The notes: generated by a model not told the origin, from the letters alone. Shown: positions 24,701 through 32,738, counted from the stretch's first letter. The stretch is 64,000 bases of DNA from Aselliscus stoliczkanus (GCA_033961575.1 CM066730.1:115285523-115349522), one strand, 5' to 3'. Numbers and translations are program-made.

Positions 24701-27700
24701 CCCATTATCCTCTTGTGTGTGTCATGTGACATATATATATACTGGGGATGCCAAAAAAATGTATACAAGTGGACATTTTGGTCAACGTTGCTCAAGCACT
24801 AGTTCGCTGTAATCAGAAGTGTCTGGACGCTGATGGTAACCACTTTGAGCACCCCTTGTAATTGCAGAAGTCAAACATGACTTTGAATTCATCTTTTGTT
24901 ATCAGTATATATTGAGTATTACAATTTTAATACAGTTTTTCTTTCTTAAAATGTGTATACATTTATTTGGCACAATATATACATATATATTTGGATGCTA
25001 AATTCTTTGGTTAGCCTTTGCTGATCCAGATTCATCAGATTAAAGTGAACTTTTTTGACTCATCTTTCAAATATTTCAGGAGGGAAGTTTATTATGCTGA
25101 AAAGCAATTTCTACTTTAATATTTAATTGGGTTTATGTAAGAGTTTTAGAAGAAAATATGAAGTTTCTGTTTTTGCTCAAATCCTTCATCATTAATGCCC
25201 TAGGCTTCAAACCAATTTTAAATTTTATTGGAAACAATAGGCCTTTAAAAATCTCCTCTTATGGAAGCATCTGTTACTAGTGATTTGGCATATGAAAATT
25301 TGCTTCTCTAAATAGGTTAGTCTCTAAGTCGAGAGGTAGTATACTTTACTTTGATTTTTTAAAATAATTTTCACCTATTTCATATTTTAAAATATTTTTT
25401 TACATGTTTAGAAACTTTTATTAGGTAATTATAATGTTTGCATTAATTAAGATTGGACTTATCAAGGGAAAGAGGCAATTGACTATTATCCAAATATTTT
25501 TTAAATTTTAAAAATTAAAAATTTAAAGTTTATTTTCTACTCACCTTGTGCTAAGCACTGTGATGATACTTCACTTTTATTGGCTCTTATAAATATAGCA
25601 ACAATGACACTGTGAAATGAGTATTATAATTCCATTTCAAATATGAGACAACTAAATCTCAGATTTAGCAGTTTGCTTAGAGTGACACAGCTTGAAAATG
25701 ACAGACTGGATTTGGTATCAAATCTATCTGTCTCCAAGGTTTATCTACTGAGTTTTATACACTTAAACTAGATATTTCATTCATAACATTAGCTTTGGAA
25801 CTTGAATTATTGTGTTATTTTTTATTTGGTCAGATGGGTGTTTGTGAACTTTCTTCCTTAAGTCTGTTCTATAGGACAGAACCATATATGTTTTCACAAT
25901 ACCATTTGTAATAGTTTGATGTACTTTAGTGTGAAGATAATGGTACTTTCTAAAGCTATAGAATGAATTACTTTGGAAAAGTAGTATGACTAATACTTAG
26001 AAGAGAGGATTAAAATTAAGGTTGTAGTTCTAGACATGAATCTACAGAAATTAAATAAGGGAAGGGATGTTATATGAAATGATGTGACACCAATGAGAAA
26101 GGTGGGTACAGCTCTACCTCTGAAGAAAAAACAATTTAACAAGAAAGAACAGCATATTTCCAGATATCCCCTGACACATGCTGGAGAAAATGGCTGTTAG
26201 TTGATGAAAAATTTCCCACATTTCTATTGGTATACATAATTTTATGGCAGAAAAACCCAGTTTCCCAAATCATTTTTTCCCCCAGCAAGTTCCTTTGTGA
26301 GTGTACAAAAAAGAAGATACTTACAGAATCAAGACTTTGCATAAACATTATGGATTCCCTTGCAGTCTGGGATCTTTCTGGGATAAATGTACATTTTGCT
26401 TCATACAGCCCAGTCTGTGAATCACGTCTGCATGACTTTGTTATACAACTGCCTCCCTGGCATTGGAAAACCACATTCTTCCCAGTAATATGAGTTGAAC
26501 ATCTATGATGAAAGAATTAGATTACATTTATATATGAAAACCAGGCAAATCATGAATAAATACTAACATCCTAAAAGCTTTCCCTCAGTGGTAATTGCTA
26601 TTGATCATGTACCAAACATTTTGATAGAAGTAGGCTCAATGTCCTACCCCTTTTTGCCATTGATTTCAACAAGAACAATGATGCCAGTTCATATTCATTA
26701 ATATTTATTGCTCACTAGTGTGATTAATAAATCTATTATCTTTGTTATGTTGGGCTAAAGATGATAACTTCTAACTCAGAGGGCTGGTGTGAAGATTAAA
26801 TTAGTTAAGAGACACAGAGGAGTTGGTTCTTAGTGTGTGTGGGGGTGTCAACTGTATGCTTAAAAACCTCTTAAATTTCTGTGTATGGTATACATACACA
26901 AACATATACTATGTATACCATACATACAAAACCATATATGGTTTTGTGTTTACAGCATTTTGCAATTTACATTTGAAAACCACTGAGCTAGAGTGAAGTA
27001 AGAAGTGGAAATAAACCCTGCATGGAAATGTTTGTGCATTCAAATCATTCGGTCTTTATGATAAGTAAGACAGTTGTCAAGTACCTGGCATGGAATAGAG
27101 GGTGGAGTATGGGTAAAAGATTCTGAAGAGTTCTGGTTTTATCTGCAGTATTTAATCCCATTCTGTGTTAATATTAAATTTCATAGTATTAATCCACTAT
27201 AATACATTTATTTGTATTGCAAGGATTAAAGGAGATGGTGAATCATATTCCAAGAGGGTTAGCTCTAGTGTAAGCCTGAAAGTTAAACTTACACTGCTTC
27301 AAGCAAAGTGCCTGGCATACAGTAGGAACTCAGCAAATATTATTTTAGCTACTTTTTTTTATATCTCTTTTTATGACTGATAAGAAAACTCATTTGTTTT
27401 TCATTGATTTATTAAAAATTTATTGTTTGATACATTCTTTGTTTAGCTTTACTTACTATGTGCTAGGCCCAAGGCTAGGGGATTAAAAAAAAAAAATCAG
27501 TCCTGAAGGATCTTAAAAACTCTTGGGGAAAAGAAAGTACATAGACAATCACTGCCAAGTGTGAGAAAAGCCCATGCATATTGCTTTGAGAACACTCTCA
27601 AGGATACCTAACCCCAAATGAAGGGAGAGGAAAGACACTTAGGGGAGAAACATTTAAACTGAGTCTTAAAGAAGGAACAATATTGTTTGGATAAAGGAGG

Positions 27701-30700
27701 TAGTGCTGGGAGGAGTTGCATGGCATGAGGTAAGAGGAATGAGTATCCTGGAGTGAGAGCCCAGTCTAGGAGACTCTACGTAGCTCAGTAGAAATAAAGC
27801 AAGCAACATAAAGGAGATAGGGAGAGACATTTTTTCTGTCACACCTCTTCCCTCTAATGTTTTTTATTCCAAAGGCTTATTTTCTATTACACTGATTTCT
27901 ATTGTTCTTTAACACTCTTTAACTACTCCATGTGCTTGATATTTTTAATTTTTTTTTAATTTTTTTATTTTTTTAGCTGAGTCATCCTGCCACCTGTTGG
28001 CAGCTCAGCTGCTGCTCAGCTGGGGCCGGGAATCCAACCAAAAACCCTGTTGTTGTTCAAGAGCTCGAACTCTTGAGCAAGCTCTTAATCAACTAAGCCA
28101 CTCAGCTGGCCCTGATATTTTTAATTTTAATATGTCATCTATTCACAAATAGGACCTGTCTTAATCTACCCAGAATTATATTTCTTAAAAAAAAAAATCA
28201 GTTTCCTTACATATCCTTATGAAAAGTACTTTTTTTCTTTAATTTCAAGGCTAAATGAAAAGTAAAATATATTTAAAATGAAGGTCTAGTAGTTTGATTG
28301 TAATGAAACAGATTCATCTTAGAAAATTATGAATCAAATGGAATAAAAGATTGGATAGGAACTTGAATGCCAATTCTTAGATGTCTTAAGGTTTAGGCTA
28401 TAGCTTTTTCCTTTTTCTTCTGACAATAACACATTGTAGTAGAATCCCCATGAATACTGAAATGATTCCCAATTCCTGATGATCTTGATTTCAAGATGGA
28501 ATTCTCAGAAGTAGGTGAACACATACATAGTGGCATAGGTTGGATATTTCAATTAACTGTATGAGCATTCAACCACTGAGATAGCCTTTGCCTAGTATAG
28601 AAAATTAAAAAGTTATAGGTGAAAACATTTTTAAACAGATTTTTCAGCACAATAATACCTTGTTGCTTCAACAGTGTTCTTGCTGGAAATATAGAATGGC
28701 CGATCTACATTATACTCATCGAATACTCCCCATCGGAGATGGGCCCACTCATGGACAAATACTCTGCCTGTGAGAGAATATCGCCACTTATAAATTCATA
28801 TTTATAGTATTTTAATTCAGTTTTATTTTTTAAGTCTCCCTGCCCAATATTCCCAACCTAATTATGTTAAGGAACTCTAGAAATTGACACCATTCACTAA
28901 GACAAAAAGGTTGAAATGGATTAGCATAAAAAATGACTAGTTTTATTATTAAACACACCTGGGAAAGAAACAAGTAGTATGTTTCCAAACAAAAGTATTA
29001 ATTAATACCTATTTTCCTCTTTCAAAAATCTTTTAAAAATACCACTAATCACAGTGTTATATTTGTTTCCAGTGGAAATAAAAATAGAAGCATAAAATAG
29101 ATATCCTTACCTCGGGACCCATAGATAGGCAAATTATTAGACAACAAGAAGTTTGGAGTAAAATGTATATATTGTCCTTTTTCTCCACATTGTCCATACT
29201 GAAGTGTATAGGGATCATCTCCGTGTTTTAGGTAAGGACTAGCAACTATGACATCTGCCTAAAGCAGAACAAACGAACCAAAACAGATCTCAGGAGCAAT
29301 ATTAGTATGAAAGTTTTCATCTAAATTAAGACAAGTAATATTACTAATTTAATTACCAAGGTAGTGATTAGTAGTTACTAAAGTATTATGAGTATTAATT
29401 TTTAAAAAGCACAGGAAGAAAGAAGCAGTTTAAGAGCTAGATAGGGCCGGCCAAGGGGCGCGGTGGTTAAGTGCTGGCTTGGGAAGCCAGCGGCCCCGGT
29501 TTGGGTCCCACATATGAGAGCCAGTGACACTGTCCTCAAAAAAAAAAAAAAAAAAAAAAGAGCTAGATAAAATATATTACCTGGTCATATGATTCTTGTT
29601 TTGGCATTAAATACTCAGATTTTGACTTCCAGGTCATTGGAATTAAAATGTTTACAGTCCTGAAATAAACCCTTCGTTTGGTGGCATGAAACAGGTAAAC
29701 AGAAGCTTCAGTTACCATTTCCTGAGAAAATTTAAAATAAGTGTGGTAACAATTTCACAATGAAATAAACATAGAAATTTATATACAAATAAGAACTAGC
29801 AAATCTAAGCTCTCTTTAACCAAATATTTTGGCAAAGACAAACTGAAAAGTAGGTTAAATTTTACCATCTTTCTAGTGTGTAAACTCCTTGTTTTCATGT
29901 GCTCAAAAATCAACTCTATTTTTTATCTTAACCTGCATTCAGCCTTATGGATTAAAGGGGAGTGAGAGTGCTGGGCAAGATATAAAGGTGATTAAGACTG
30001 GGAGCCTGTGGCAAATTGCTTATTTAATCATCTAGAGGTGCTTATAATTGGGTTGGGCATTTAAAGTTTTGTAGATTTTATACTTGTTGATTAAAAAAGC
30101 AGTTCGCTAGATTTGAGTTACCTTTTCATATGGAATATATTTATAAAAGGCAATGTTTTACCAAGCAATAATGAAATAAAAATATATATGTCTCATTGGC
30201 TTCAAGTCCCAGTTTTGACATTTATCATATAACTTTACAAATCACTTAATTTCTCTCATTTATACAAGAGTAATCTTTATTCTTGACCATCTCATTGGGG
30301 TATTGGGAGGATCAAAGAAGGTAATATATATTAAAGTACTATATATGAAGTTTTTTTTTTGTTATACTAACTAACTCAAATAAAATTAGGAAGTAAATCA
30401 GCTGAAAAAAATACAGAATATGTTCTTTAAGATCAAATACAAAAGAGTTTTGAATTTTTCAGAGTTGAACAACTGAAAAAAATGTATAAGATAACGAACT
30501 TCTAGGGCTTAAGTGTTGGTTAGTTATTTAAACATTATAAAATTAACTTTATAAGGATAAAATGTGACAATAATTTTCCAGTAGCTCTAAGGTCTTTCTG
30601 TTAGCTTAACAAATTGAAAAAAAATGTTAATCGTTTGGTCTTCTAATAATTCATTAGGGGAATGACTAATACTATTAATATATGATAAATAAAACTTAAA

Positions 30701-31032
30701 CTAAGCAGATATTAATCTTGACAATTTAGGTTCATATTATATAAATGGTGAATATTATCAAAGCAATTTTGGAAGTTATAATTCTGTGTGAGTAGGTGTA
30801 ATGCACCTAGGCAACATGAGTTGAAAATACTCATTGAAATCAAAATAAGGTGATAATAAATTTTCTTTCTTACCTTTATGTTTTGAATGAGTTTTTCATC
30901 TTCTGGTACACTGGGGTTAATTGCAATGACGATGCCATCATATCCATTGTTCTTCAAATTTACCATTGAGCTTTTCATTCTGGGCAAGAGATGTAAAACT
31001 AGGAACAGAATAACATTCAGACTGAGCACCAT
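10353..31032 (-). CDS. CLCA3: CLCA3, complete 14-exon calcium-activated chloride channel regulator
   Basis: I joined 14 coding exons by hand, all with GT-AG junctions and matching phases: 31032-30874, 29721-29581, 29258-29111, 28767-28659, 26502-26325, 22530-22303, 21486-21262, 19009-18832, 17278-17178, 16825-16601, 16308-16038, 15464-15297, 14769-14530 and 10693-10353. They give 903 codons with no internal stop, the usual family length. Order in the protein: signal peptide (1 to about 21), zincin-type domain with HEWAH (155-159), Cys-rich segment (about 187-250), VWA with MIDAS residues D314, S316, S318, T385 and D415, beta-rich region, fibronectin III-like domain (about 759-880), hydrophobic C-terminus. 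CLCA proteins are secreted or surface glycoproteins that self-cleave; CLCA1 regulates TMEM16A. CLCA3 rather than CLCA1 or CLCA2 is chosen because it lies downstream of CLCA4 and resembles rodent Clca3 in recalled sequence. The human gene is a pseudogene, so intactness here is notable. Confidence 0.93.
11280..11440 (+). repeat. MIR-like SINE in CLCA3 intron 13
   Basis: CAATTTTCTTAGCTGTAAAATAGG followed by ACAGTTATTCAATTC resembles the MIR 3' half; a GTATTTACTGAGTGCC block follows. Confidence 0.5.
11772..11818 (+). repeat. (TC)n-rich simple repeat
   Basis: Pyrimidine-only run of CT and CCCT units within CLCA3 intron 13. Confidence 0.8.
11995..12072 (+). mobile_element. 78-bp mariner-like miniature element (near-perfect palindrome)
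   Basis: Terminal inverted repeats of about 25 bp (GGGTTGTCGGAAAAGTCATGACG and its complement) enclose a 30-bp AT-rich centre and are flanked by TA. Layout and size match MADE1-type MITEs, but the ends are not those of MADE1. It lies in CLCA3 intron 13, within what looks like an old L2. Confidence 0.85.
12691..13122 (-). mobile_element. Long-form tRNA-derived SINE, 12-bp target duplication
   Basis: Antisense long form from poly-T and AAGATTTTATTGGGGAATTGG to CACTTGGCCGGCCC. TATGAACCCAAT at 12679-12690 and 13123-13134 is a perfect duplication. It lies in CLCA3 intron 13. A 138-codon open frame across it is repeat-derived. Confidence 0.92.
13215..13262 (+). repeat. (TTA)n simple repeat
   Basis: TATTATTATTGTTATTATTATTATTATG run in CLCA3 intron 13. 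Confidence 0.7.
13840..14150 (+). repeat. L2-like LINE fragment in CLCA3 intron 13
   Basis: CTTCTGGGAAGCCTTTTCTG and CTCCACTAAATGTCAAGAGTAGGGG are degenerate L2 3' UTR blocks. The open frame across it (99 codons) has no supporting evidence as a gene. Confidence 0.5.
14530..14769 (-). CDS. CLCA3: CLCA3 exon 13: linker and start of fibronectin III-like domain
   Basis: Residues 711-790 plus one base. It begins [15 protein letters not shown] and contains [17 protein letters not shown], then the FnIII-like opening [12 protein letters not shown] and [13 protein letters not shown]. Donor is AAG/GTAAGG. The next intron is 3.8 kb, with a long SINE and a miniature mariner element. Confidence 0.94.
15297..15464 (-). 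CDS. CLCA3: CLCA3 exon 12: beta-rich region
   Basis: Residues 655-710 plus one base: [20 protein letters not shown], then [16 protein letters not shown] and [10 protein letters not shown]. The acceptor ends ATCAAG/G with little pyrimidine tract; the CLCA4 counterpart ends ACAAG/G, so the unusual acceptor is shared by the paralogs. Donor is ATG/GTAAGT. Confidence 0.92.
16038..16308 (-). CDS. CLCA3: CLCA3 exon 11: beta-rich region
   Basis: Residues 565-654 plus one base. It begins [16 protein letters not shown] and contains [29 protein letters not shown] and TLELRDNGA. It is collinear with CLCA4 exon 11 (60866-60599). Donor is CAG/GTAATA. Confidence 0.94.
16601..16825 (-). CDS. CLCA3: CLCA3 exon 10: beta-rich region after VWA
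   Basis: Residues 490-564. It begins [13 protein letters not shown] and carries the conserved [19 protein letters not shown] and [15 protein letters not shown]. Phase 0 at both ends. The same exon of CLCA4 lies at 61798-61580 in this window, allowing a direct comparison. Confidence 0.94.
17178..17278 (-). CDS. CLCA3: CLCA3 exon 9: end of VWA domain
   Basis: Thirty-four codons (456-489) including the split glycine: [20 protein letters not shown], then a Ser-rich turn ending TQQAIQ. It corresponds to the family segment closing the VWA domain. Too short to stand out as an open frame; found from both splice sites and phase. Confidence 0.92.
17381..17492 (-). mobile_element. Short tRNA-derived SINE in CLCA3 intron 8
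   Basis: Poly-T, then GAGGGCCATGTTACTGGCC, GGATCCGAACCGGGGCCGCTGG and CCACTTGGCCGGCCC. It begins about 100 nt upstream (gene sense) of exon 9. Confidence 0.9.
17925..18378 (+). mobile_element. Long-form tRNA-derived SINE in CLCA3 intron 8, 14-bp target duplication
   Basis: Head GGCCGGCCGAGTGGCGCATTGG, long body and AATTCCCCAATAAAATCTT poly-A end. AGTTAGTAATCAGG at 17911-17924 and 18379-18392 is a perfect duplication. Confidence 0.93.
18832..19009 (-). CDS. CLCA3: CLCA3 exon 8: VWA domain, MIDAS aspartate
   Basis: Residues 397-455 plus one base. It contains [20 protein letters not shown] with Asp415 as the last MIDAS ligand, then [20 protein letters not shown]. The acceptor ATCAG/G has a weak pyrimidine tract; the donor is CAG/GTAAAC. 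Confidence 0.94.
19310..19389 (-). mobile_element. 80-bp mariner-like miniature element in CLCA3 intron 7
   Basis: Second copy of the element at 11995-12072, in the opposite relative orientation: GGGTTGTCGGAAAAGCCATG ... GTCATGACTTTTCCGACAACCC. TA follows on the right; the left TA appears mutated to TG. Confidence 0.83.
19810..20060 (+). repeat. MIR SINE in CLCA3 intron 7
   Basis: GGACTTTGGAGTAAGAAAGACC, CTGGATTTGCCAATTACTGAC, CTCAGTTTCC and ATAATAATAGTACCTGACTG line up with MIR along its length. Confidence 0.75.
20330..20530 (-). repeat. MIR SINE (antisense) in CLCA3 intron 7
   Basis: GAGGAAACTGAGATTTTTC, GTAACTTACCCAAGGTTATTTAG and GAATCCCAGGTTTGTCTGAAT are the reverse of the MIR core. 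Confidence 0.72.
21262..21486 (-). CDS. CLCA3: CLCA3 exon 7: VWA domain, MIDAS threonine
   Basis: Seventy-five codons (322-396). It begins [15 protein letters not shown] and contains [12 protein letters not shown] and [15 protein letters not shown]. Thr385 in GGTS is the second MIDAS element. Acceptor is TTACAG/G, donor CAG/GTAAAA, phase 0 at both ends. Confidence 0.94.
22303..22530 (-). CDS. CLCA3: CLCA3 exon 6: start of VWA domain with DKSGS MIDAS
   Basis: Residues 246-321. It ends the Cys-rich linker ([19 protein letters not shown]) and enters the VWA fold at [14 protein letters not shown]314, S316 and S318 form the DxSxS metal-binding motif. Donor is TCA/GTAAGA, phase 0; reading through the donor gives VRILN, which is intronic. 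Confidence 0.94.
23510..24380 (+). repeat. L2-like LINE blocks in CLCA3 intron 5
   Basis: Two runs, about 23510-23760 and 23990-24370, contain CTTCCTTCTCC-like and AGCTCCTAACACAGTGCTGGACA blocks typical of L2. A 163-codon minus-strand frame crosses the second run and is not considered a gene. Confidence 0.5.
24743..24976 (+). mobile_element. Mariner-like non-autonomous element (about 230 bp) in CLCA3 intron 5
   Basis: Ends are inverted repeats: TGCCAAAAAAATGTATACA at the left and TGTATACATTTATTTGGCA at the right. The interior includes CAACGTTGCTCAAGC and GTCTGGACGCTGATGG. This matches a bat mariner MITE family as I recall it; flanks are TA-rich, so the exact TSD is uncertain. Confidence 0.7.
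25540..25770 (-). repeat. MIR SINE (antisense) in CLCA3 intron 5
   Basis: GACAACTAAATCTCAGATTTAG, GAGTGACACAGCTTGAAAATGAC and a following GGATTTGGTATCAAATC resemble reversed MIR. Confidence 0.55.
26325..26502 (-). CDS. CLCA3: CLCA3 exon 5: cysteine-rich segment
   Basis: Residues 186-245. It keeps the cysteine pattern CSTHITG...[11 protein letters not shown]...KC, followed by the conserved [11 protein letters not shown] that leads to the VWA domain. The exon ends in phase 0 with donor TCT/GTAAGT. As I recall, rodent Clca3a1 has lost some of the CQGGSC cysteines, so this copy looks more ancestral. Confidence 0.92.
27410..27830 (+). repeat. Ancient interspersed repeat in CLCA3 intron 4
   Basis: TTACTATGTGCTAGGCCCAAGG through GAAACATTTAAACTGAGTCTT belongs to the same old dispersed class seen near 9150 and 46300; family not assigned. 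Confidence 0.45.
27953..28112 (-). mobile_element. Truncated composite SINE in CLCA3 intron 4, 16-bp target duplication
   Basis: Corresponds to the last unit and a quarter of the multi-unit SINEs: GAGTCATCCTGCCACCTG, then GGCAGCTCAGCTGCTGCTC, ending CACTCAGCTGGCCC. TGATATTTTTAATTTT at 27937-27952 and 28113-28128 is a perfect duplication, so this short form was itself inserted. Confidence 0.88.
28659..28767 (-). CDS. CLCA3: CLCA3 exon 4: zinc metalloprotease motif HEWAH
   Basis: Residues 150-185 plus two bases. It carries the family's catalytic motif [15 protein letters not shown]: His155 and His159 would bind zinc, Glu156 would be the general base, and D166/E167 are candidates for the third ligand. 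In CLCA proteins this domain carries out self-cleavage. All motif residues are present. Phases are 1 in, 2 out. Confidence 0.94.
29111..29258 (-). CDS. CLCA3: CLCA3 exon 3: N-terminal protease-domain segment
   Basis: Residues 101-149 plus one base of codon 150. It contains [20 protein letters not shown] and the conserved [16 protein letters not shown]. Acceptor is TTTAG/G and donor GAG/GTAAGG. The intron to exon 4 is short (343 nt). Confidence 0.93.
29444..29557 (+). mobile_element. Short tRNA-derived SINE next to the CLCA3 exon 2 donor
   Basis: GGGCCGGCCAAGGGGCGCGG ... GACACTGTCCTC and poly-A. AAGAGCTAGATA at 29432-29443 and 29558-29569 is its duplication. The element is antisense to CLCA3 and starts 23 nt inside intron 2. 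Confidence 0.93.
29581..29721 (-). CDS. CLCA3: CLCA3 exon 2: N-terminal protease-domain segment
   Basis: Forty-seven codons (residues 54-100), phase 0 at both ends, acceptor CTCAG/G and donor CAG/GTAATA. It begins [11 protein letters not shown] and ends MPKQESYDQ, the conserved N-terminal CLCA segment. A short antisense SINE sits 23 nt into the following intron. Confidence 0.93.
30200..30360 (+). repeat. MIR-like SINE in CLCA3 intron 1
   Basis: CAAGTCCCAGTTTTGACATT, CAAATCACTTAATTTCTC and GGTATTGGGAGGATCAAAG follow the MIR order. Confidence 0.6.
30874..31032 (-). CDS. CLCA3: CLCA3 exon 1: signal peptide and start of mature chain
   Basis: Fifty-three codons. The ATG at 31032-31030 has A at -3 and G at +4. 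It opens a hydrophobic leader ([16 protein letters not shown]), followed by the family N-terminus with [11 protein letters not shown] and [11 protein letters not shown]. Two in-frame ATGs lie 33 and 54 nt upstream, but starting there would bury the signal peptide, so the downstream ATG is chosen. The donor reads AAG/GTAAG and ends in phase 0. Confidence 0.93.
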
Positions 31033-31769
31033 TTTTGCACATGTTACAATAAACCTTTTGGACATGTAAGGAGAGTATTTATGCATCTGCTTAATGTGGG
31101 AATTTGAATCTAGACCAAAATATTTGCATAGATATAATATAACAAGTTACTAAAATATCTTGATAAACTTCCTTATCTTACTCATTCTAAAGATTTAGTT
31201 GTTAGGTAGAAGTGGGAATTATGCTGAAGACATGACATTTATTATTCTTTCTAAGACAACTAATGTGTTACACACTCATTGAATTGAGCAATTCTTTTAG
31301 ATTGCTTTTGTAAACATCACCCTCATTGTGGTGGCCAGCATAGTCATCATTATCATTAGCATATAGTGTTAGAAACCTTCCAGTCCTGTGATCTATTTAA
31401 AGAAAACCACTCTATGGAAGAATGAGGAATTGAAATGAAAAGCACCAGGAAAAAGCAGATGAAAATGCCTGTTTAAAAAACAAAAAACAAAAAAACGAGT
31501 AAAGGAAATGGGGTGAGATTGGCAGTGACTCATAGGGTTTATATTCTTCCTTTAGATGGGAGTAGTATAAGCACAGTGCTCAGGAACAGTTATGGGTCAA
31601 GGGGAAATGGTTTTTTTGGTTACATTCTGTTATGACTACTTGTGTATTTCAGTTTTTAAATAGCAATGAATGTTTTAAGTCCTTGTGTAACTTGGAAAAA
31701 AATATGCTTCAATTAAAATTTATTTTTTGGATTGAACAGAACCTTCCAATGTTTCTTAGCTTGAAACAG
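31033..31769. other. CLCA3 5' flank
   Basis: AT-rich sequence between the CLCA3 start codon and the solo LTR. Apart from the weak TATA-like motif it shows no CpG-rich promoter and no coding signal; the proximal CLCA3 promoter should lie here. Confidence 0.5.
31076..31082 (-). promoter_or_regulatory. CLCA3: TATA-like box upstream of CLCA3
   Basis: On the minus strand ATAAATA lies 44 nt before the CLCA3 ATG. If used, transcription would start only about 15-20 nt before the ATG and would exclude both upstream in-frame ATGs. Position and AT-rich composition are the only support. Confidence 0.25.
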
Positions 31770-32158
31770 TTGTACATGAGGAGACAAGCTTAGTGATTGA
31801 CAAGCTTGGGAATGGTGAGATGAGCTTAGGTGTAAAGAGACAAGGTTCGTAATTAATAAACCTAGGAACCAACAAGATAAGCTTGGTGATTATCCCATCC
31901 CAAGTCAGCAGGAAAGAAGGTAGAAGTTTCTCACAAACAGCTAACTGGGATGGAAAAATCCCCCACGAATTACCAGTCCCCACCTCTTTGCAGGGCAAGC
32001 TTAAAAACCCAGGCCACCAGTAGTTCAGGGCAGCTGTCTACTCTAGACTCTGCCCATGGCAACTCCTCTGCCAGTGTTTCTCTTCTTAAATAAATTTTCT
32101 GACTTCTACCCCTCTTTATCTCATGAATTCTTTCACAAACACGAGTGATCATGACTGC
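31770..32158 (+). mobile_element. Solo LTR related to the neighbouring provirus, plus orientation
   Basis: The 3' half (AGCTGTCTACTCTAGACTC, TTTCTCTTCTTAAATAAATT, TTCACAAACACGAGTGATCATG) aligns with the reverse complement of the proviral LTRs at 32400-32738. It has an AATAAA signal. The 5' boundary is approximate and no target duplication was confirmed. Confidence 0.68.
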
Positions 32159-32159
32159 A

Positions 32160-32394
32160 CATAGCTTTATGAGCTGGCTTTGGAGTCAGATGAATCTAAA
32201 CCTGACCCTTGCCTAGGTTACTTAACAGGCACGTATTTCTTAGTAAGAGTTGTGTGGCTCTTTTTAGGTCGTTTCTCTTCTGTAATAATTGGAATAATTA
32301 TGGATGTTTAAATGAGACAGTCTAAGGTAAGCACTTCATATAAGACTCCTGGCACCTTGTAAGCACTCACTATTATCCATTATTACTAAGCATG
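32160..32394 (+). repeat. MIR SINE flanking the provirus
   Basis: GGCTTTGGAGTCAGATGAATC, CTTGCCTAGGTTACTTAACAG and GTAAGCACTCACTATTATCC follow MIR. The provirus is inserted at its 3' end. Confidence 0.7.
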
Positions 32395-32399
32395 ATATA

Positions 32400-32738
32400 T
32401 GTCATGGTCACTCGTGGGTTGTAAAAGAATTCACGACGCACAAAGGAATAGAAGTTAGAAAGTTTATTTAAGAAGAGAAGCACCGGTAGAGAAGTTGCTG
32501 GGGGCTAGGATCTAGAGTAGCAGCTGCACTGAGCTTCTATTTAGCTGGGGTTTTATATTTTTCTATACAGGATGTAGGGTGCTTGTCAGCTTGCAGGGGG
32601 TTGCCATTACAGTTAACTTTTCTGGGAATTGTTCTGTTCCCACAGCTAGCTTGGGAATTCAGAGCCAAGCGGTTAAATTTTAACCTCGTTTTGTTAACTC
32701 ACAAGCTTGTTCCTGTTAATTCTTTACCTGTCTCATCA
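32400..32738 (-). repeat. Proviral 3' LTR, with TATA and poly-A signal
   Basis: Minus-strand LTR of 339 bp. On the minus strand it has an AATATAAAACC TATA-like box (about 32549-32559) and AATAAA (32463-32468), so it reads toward CLCA3, whose start codon is about 1.4 kb downstream. Confidence 0.85.

Noticed and set aside
10353..31032. Naming the complete gene CLCA1 or CLCA2
   Set aside because: It lies downstream of CLCA4 in transcription order, whereas CLCA1 and CLCA2 lie upstream in the known mammalian cluster. Runs such as [23 protein letters not shown] segments resemble recalled rodent Clca3, not CLCA1.
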